Shown one piece after another: positions 61,542-64,000 of a stretch of DNA of 64,000 nt; the stretch's first letter is position 1, and the number at the start of each line of letters is the position of its first letter. The DNA comes from Opitutales bacterium. Lineage in GTDB: Bacteria; Verrucomicrobiota; Verrucomicrobiia; Opitutales; UBA953. The notes beneath the pieces were generated by a model. That model made no database searches. It was not told where the DNA came from and worked only from the letters and a program-made list of their open reading frames with translations. The translations under genes and the position numbers were made by a program. The stretch spans positions 268,081-332,080 of the forward strand of contig JAFXKI010000007.1 of assembly GCA_017531845.1 (NCBI GenBank), given 5' to 3'.

Positions 61542-61570
61542 TTAAGCACTTTAACTTCTTTTTCCTTTTT

Positions 61571-62194
61571 ATGAAAAATTTCGGACTTTATCTCGTTATC
61601 ACCGATCCCGCGACAAGCTACGAAACCTGCGCGGAAGCCGCCGTGCGCGCCGGAGTGCGCTTCGTCCAGCTGCGCATGAAACACACGCCGCGGGAACGCA
61701 TCGTCGCAACCGCGAAAAATCTCCGCGCAATCACGGCGGGAACGCCGACGCTTTTCATCGTCAACGACGATCCCGAAATCGCCGCCGAAACCGGAGCCGA
61801 CGGCGTGCATCTCGGGCAAAGCGACTTGCCGCTTCCCGTCGCGCGGGAACGCTTCCCCTCGCTGAAAATTTTCGGGCTCTCCACGCATTCGCTCGCACAG
61901 GTCGAAGCCGCGTGCAAACTCGCGCCGGATTACATCGGCGTAGGCCCCGTTTACGCAACGCCGACCAAGGAAATCCCCGACGCAACGCTCGGGCTTGAAA
62001 CCATGCAAAAAATGATTGCCGCCGCGCACGTTCCCGCCGTCGCCATCGGCGGTATCGACGCATCTCGCCTGCCGGACGTCCTGCGCGCGGGAGCGCGAAA
62101 CTTCGCCGTCGTCCGCGCCATCTGCCGCGCCTCCGACCCCTACGCCGCCATCCGCCGCCTACAGGAAACCCGGGAACGCACAATTCCGGATTAA
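61571..62194 (+). CDS. thiE: Thiamine phosphate synthase, copy 2
   Basis: The 207-residue protein has the complete ThiE pattern: FVQLRMKHTP, FIVNDDPEIAAE, DGVHLGQSDLP, GLSTHS and YIGVGPVYATPTKE, with GGIDASRLPDVL. Unlike copy 1 it keeps Lys after the Arg (LRMK). Its place after thi4 and the TPP riboswitch marks it as the thiamine-regulated copy. Similarity to copy 1 is clear but not close by eye, so an old duplication or separate origin is likely. A motif-pair terminator follows. Confidence 0.92.
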   Translation: MKNFGLYLVITDPATSYETCAEAAVRAGVRFVQLRMKHTPRERIVATAKNLRAITAGTPTLFIVNDDPEIAAETGADGVHLGQSDLPLPVARERFPSLKIFGLSTHSLAQVEAACKLAPDYIGVGPVYATPTKEIPDATLGLETMQKMIAAAHVPAVAIGGIDASRLPDVLRAGARNFAVVRAICRASDPYAAIRRLQETRERTIPD

Positions 62195-62250
62195 CGTTAG
62201 GAGCTCTTACGTTCGACGGATGTGTTACCGTCGGCTCCAAAAATCTTAAG

Positions 62251-62286
62251 AAAACGTTCCCGGAAATTTCGCGGGAACGTTTTCCT
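62251..62286 (+). terminator. Terminator of thiE with an inverted motif pair
   Basis: AAAACGTTCCCG and CGGGAACGTTTT form a 12-bp stem around a 9-base loop, followed by TTTTCC. The T run is short. It marks the last native-looking base pairs before the atypical segment. Confidence 0.75.
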
Positions 62287-62493
62287 GTGTCGGGAATCGA
62301 TTGTTTTTCACAGCACAATTTATCGGGGAATTGGCACACAATAAGCGTCACGTTCCCTAAAGAGTTTGTAGATACGGATATTGATACGACAAAGAACTTT
62401 AAGGTAAGCCCAAGAGCAAGTGAAATTCCTATTGATGAGCCTGAAGGTGGCAACTTAAATTTTCACTATCACGAAGATTTTCAGTCTAAATAG
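62287..62493 (+). CDS. Unrecognised short frame at the edge of the atypical segment
   Basis: A 68-codon frame beginning with GTG translates as SGNWHTISVTFPKEF and then an Asp/Glu-rich tail ending HYHEDFQSK. The even, protein-like use of residues suggests the 3' end of a larger gene whose start is missing. Codon use is AT-rich, unlike the native genes. I recognise no family, and whether it is expressed is doubtful. The 115 bases up to the next gene hold no feature I can name. Confidence 0.3.
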   Translation: MSGIDCFSQHNLSGNWHTISVTFPKEFVDTDIDTTKNFKVSPRASEIPIDEPEGGNLNFHYHEDFQSK

Positions 62494-62608
62494 GTGACTG
62501 GAGACCATTTTTTTACTAATTTTGCCGTTGATTTGATATGCCATTTTTCCAAAGCATCTGAGAAGAACATTATGCTTGTCAGGTTTTGAAGGGCGTAATT
62601 GCTTGTGT

Positions 62609-63610
62609 ATGGATAAATTAAGCAATAGAAATATGATGGAGTTTCTGAAAACGAATAACAAAACTATTTATTCCTGTGTTCTGGCAATACTTACCGTATG
62701 CCTCTTGTTGGATTATGTACCCGACATGGCTTTTCTTTCTTCGTGGGTTACACCTCCTGTAGCTCTGTTTTTAGGATTGGCGTTCGCCCTGTTGTGTGGG
62801 CAGGCATATCCGAAGTTCAACAAGAAGGTGTCAAAGAAACTACTGCAATATTCGGTGGTCGGGTTGGGCTTTGGTATGAATCTCCATACTTCGTTGGCAT
62901 CGGGCAAGGAGGGAATGTTGTTCACTATTATTTCTGTGGTAGGCACAATCGTTATCGGTATGCTTATCGGGCAGAAGTTGCTGAAAGTGAATCGCGACAC
63001 CTCATATCTCATCAGTTCGGGTACGGCGATTTGCGGAGGAAGTGCCATTGCAGCGGTTGGCCCGGTTATCAAGGCGAAGGATAGCGATATGTCGGTGGCA
63101 TTGGCTACCATATTTGTGTTGAATGCTATCGCACTGTTCGTTTTTCCGGTGCTGGGAGGTTGGTTGGGATTGAGCCAACATGAATTCGGCACTTGGGCTG
63201 CCATTGCCATTCATGATACAAGTTCGGTAGTAGGTGCCGGTGCTGCATACGGTGAGGAGGCACTTCAAGTGGCTACGACCATCAAGTTGACTCGTGCGTT
63301 GTGGATTATCCCATTAGCGCTGGTTACTTCAGTTATCTTCAAGAATGGAGGAAAGAAAATCAGTATCCCATGGTTTATCCTTTGGTTTATTGTTGCCATC
63401 CTGCTCAATACTTATATATTAGACAGCGTACCCGAAGTGGGAAAAGCCATTTCCGGTTTGGCTCGAAAAGGATTAATCATTACCATGTTCTTTATCGGTG
63501 CTTCCCTTTCGTCCGATGTGTTGAAGGCTGTAGGATTGAAACCGTTGTTACAGGGTGTTTTGCTTTGGCTGGTGATAAGTGCAGGTTCGTTGGCATATAT
63601 CCTTCTATAA
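62609..63610 (+). CDS. YeiH-family putative sulfate exporter (UPF0324), atypical composition
   Basis: The 333-residue product (from ATG at 62609; a TTG 11 codons upstream and ATGs 8-9 codons downstream are alternatives) is a membrane protein with about ten spans. It has the family's blocks LLQYSVVGLGFGMNL, SSGTAICGGSAIAA and AIAIHDTSSVVGAG. YeiH proteins are predicted anion (sulfate) exporters. Codon and base use are AT-richer than the rest of the window, in a Bacteroidetes-like way. The gene has no copy of the iterated GGGAACG word, though ~1 kb of native sequence averages three or more. Recent transfer is likely. Confidence 0.85.
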   Translation: MDKLSNRNMMEFLKTNNKTIYSCVLAILTVCLLLDYVPDMAFLSSWVTPPVALFLGLAFALLCGQAYPKFNKKVSKKLLQYSVVGLGFGMNLHTSLASGKEGMLFTIISVVGTIVIGMLIGQKLLKVNRDTSYLISSGTAICGGSAIAAVGPVIKAKDSDMSVALATIFVLNAIALFVFPVLGGWLGLSQHEFGTWAAIAIHDTSSVVGAGAAYGEEALQVATTIKLTRALWIIPLALVTSVIFKNGGKKISIPWFILWFIVAILLNTYILDSVPEVGKAISGLARKGLIITMFFIGASLSSDVLKAVGLKPLLQGVLLWLVISAGSLAYILL

Positions 63611-63691
63611 ATGTCATTCAGACTACGGAAGGAAGAAACTCGAATGCATAAGGACTATGTTTTCGGGATTCTTTGTTGAATTTAGCCTCGT

Positions 63692-64000
63692 TATGAAAGC
63701 TCAGAGCGACGAGCGCGAAGCGATTGAACTAAAAACATTCCCGTCAATCCGCAAAACGCCTCGCGCAATCGTTTTATTGCCGTTATTGCGAATGAAAACT
63801 ATCGCTTTGTACCGCCCGTTTCCTTCGCGCTCAACGACGGAAAAGTTTTTCACGAATACTGCCGTAAAACCTTCGGCGTTCCCGAATCGCAGATAAAATT
63901 TTTCAAAAATGCGACTTCCGGCGAAATGAACGAAGCGCTTTCCTGGCTGGAAGCACGGGGAAAGCTCGAAAACGCCGAGCTCATTTTGTATTACTCCGGA
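63692..64000 (+). pseudogene. Caspase-family (peptidase C14) gene fragment, truncated and frameshifted
   Basis: From 63728 one frame reads as a C14 caspase-fold N-terminal part: RFIAVIANENYRF, VPPVSFALNDGKVFHEYC, FFKNATSGEM and LILYYSG, which runs off the window just where the catalytic His-Gly would follow. No start codon exists in this frame; a stop lies at 63725-63727. The preceding residues (MKAQSDEREAIELK from 63692) are in another frame. One missing base in the A-run at 63731-63735 would join them. No signal peptide or upstream domain remains, so the 5' end was probably lost at the border of the YeiH segment. A GCGTTCCCG copy at 63868 marks this part as native. Confidence 0.7.

Larger units (their letters stand above)
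714..63874. repeat. Window-wide iterated word GCGGGAACG (core GGGAACG)
   Basis: By hand count I find about 120 GGGAACG and 95 CGTTCCC on the plus strand, spread over nearly the whole window; all but about nine extend to the 8-mer CGGGAACG. Chance expectation is roughly 8 for the 7-mer and 2 for the 8-mer over both strands. Copies lie in genes on both strands, in all reading frames, and in spacers, where six inverted pairs form hairpins. The longest stretch without the 8-mer is 62281-63867. My tally may be off by a few. Confidence 0.9.

Noticed and set aside
62290..63690. Insertion sequence or transposon as carrier of the YeiH segment
   Set aside because: No transposase, terminal inverted repeats or clear target duplication could be found; TCGGGA occurs near both borders, but that is too short to count.
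714..63874. Idea that the iterated word is a spaced CRISPR-like or tandem array
   Set aside because: Copies are dispersed with irregular spacing and mixed orientation; there is no array or leader.
714..63874. Idea that the iterated word is a strand-biased chromosome signal such as KOPS or Chi
   Set aside because: The two orientations are nearly balanced (about 120 to 95) across the window. A weak bias cannot be excluded without the whole chromosome.

Overview
The window reads as chromosomal DNA of a Gram-negative bacterium. It has an LPS exporter ATPase, a lipoprotein-sorting ATPase, TolC/RND efflux and NADH dehydrogenase genes, and gene density is high. A bile salt hydrolase-like enzyme and a secreted GH84 hexosaminidase suggest an animal gut. 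The DUF and gene mix (GH84, DUF5009-type acyltransferase, TIGR03790, lysine-tailed DksA-like protein, DUF2157 with GDYxxLxY) would fit a Verrucomicrobia/Opitutae-like lineage; this taxonomic placement is an inference without a marker gene. No rRNA, tRNA or CRISPR array was seen.

Layout: 3-6556 holds the end of lolD, a LOG protein, gpsA, panB, a HAD phosphatase and the GH84 enzyme. 6738-21011 holds housekeeping genes (lysS, psd, a CysJ-like reductase, folB-miaA-cdsA, a prenyl synthase, ileS) and a DksA-like protein. 21236-28243 is a metal-efflux operon on the minus strand (CsoR-type repressor, His/Cys periplasmic protein, TolC, His-rich adaptor, RND pump) with an operator-like palindrome at its promoter. 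28568-49886 is mixed housekeeping: pyrF, dus, xerC-like, queF, tgt, SNF2 helicase, bile salt hydrolase, maf, lptB, yicC, dtd, ispF-uppS-hemB. 50071-57751 holds glgB, trxB, cca, a Hanks-type kinase, ridA and thiE. 57871-60366 is nuoBCD. 60508-62194 is a TPP riboswitch followed by thi4 and a second thiE.

The most striking property is not a gene. The heptamer GGGAACG (mostly within GCGGGAACG) occurs about 215 times by my hand count over both strands, once per ~300 bp, where roughly 8 would be expected by chance. It lies in genes of every function and in every reading frame, and it forms inverted pairs that serve as terminator stems downstream of several genes. This is the pattern of DNA uptake sequences in Neisseria and Pasteurellaceae, and I know of no description of this motif. 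One stretch, about 62290-63690, lacks the 8-mer CGGGAACG entirely. It is AT-richer, carries a YeiH-family exporter gene with different codon use, and is followed by a 5'-truncated, frameshifted caspase-family gene. It looks like recently acquired DNA, or possibly an assembly junction.
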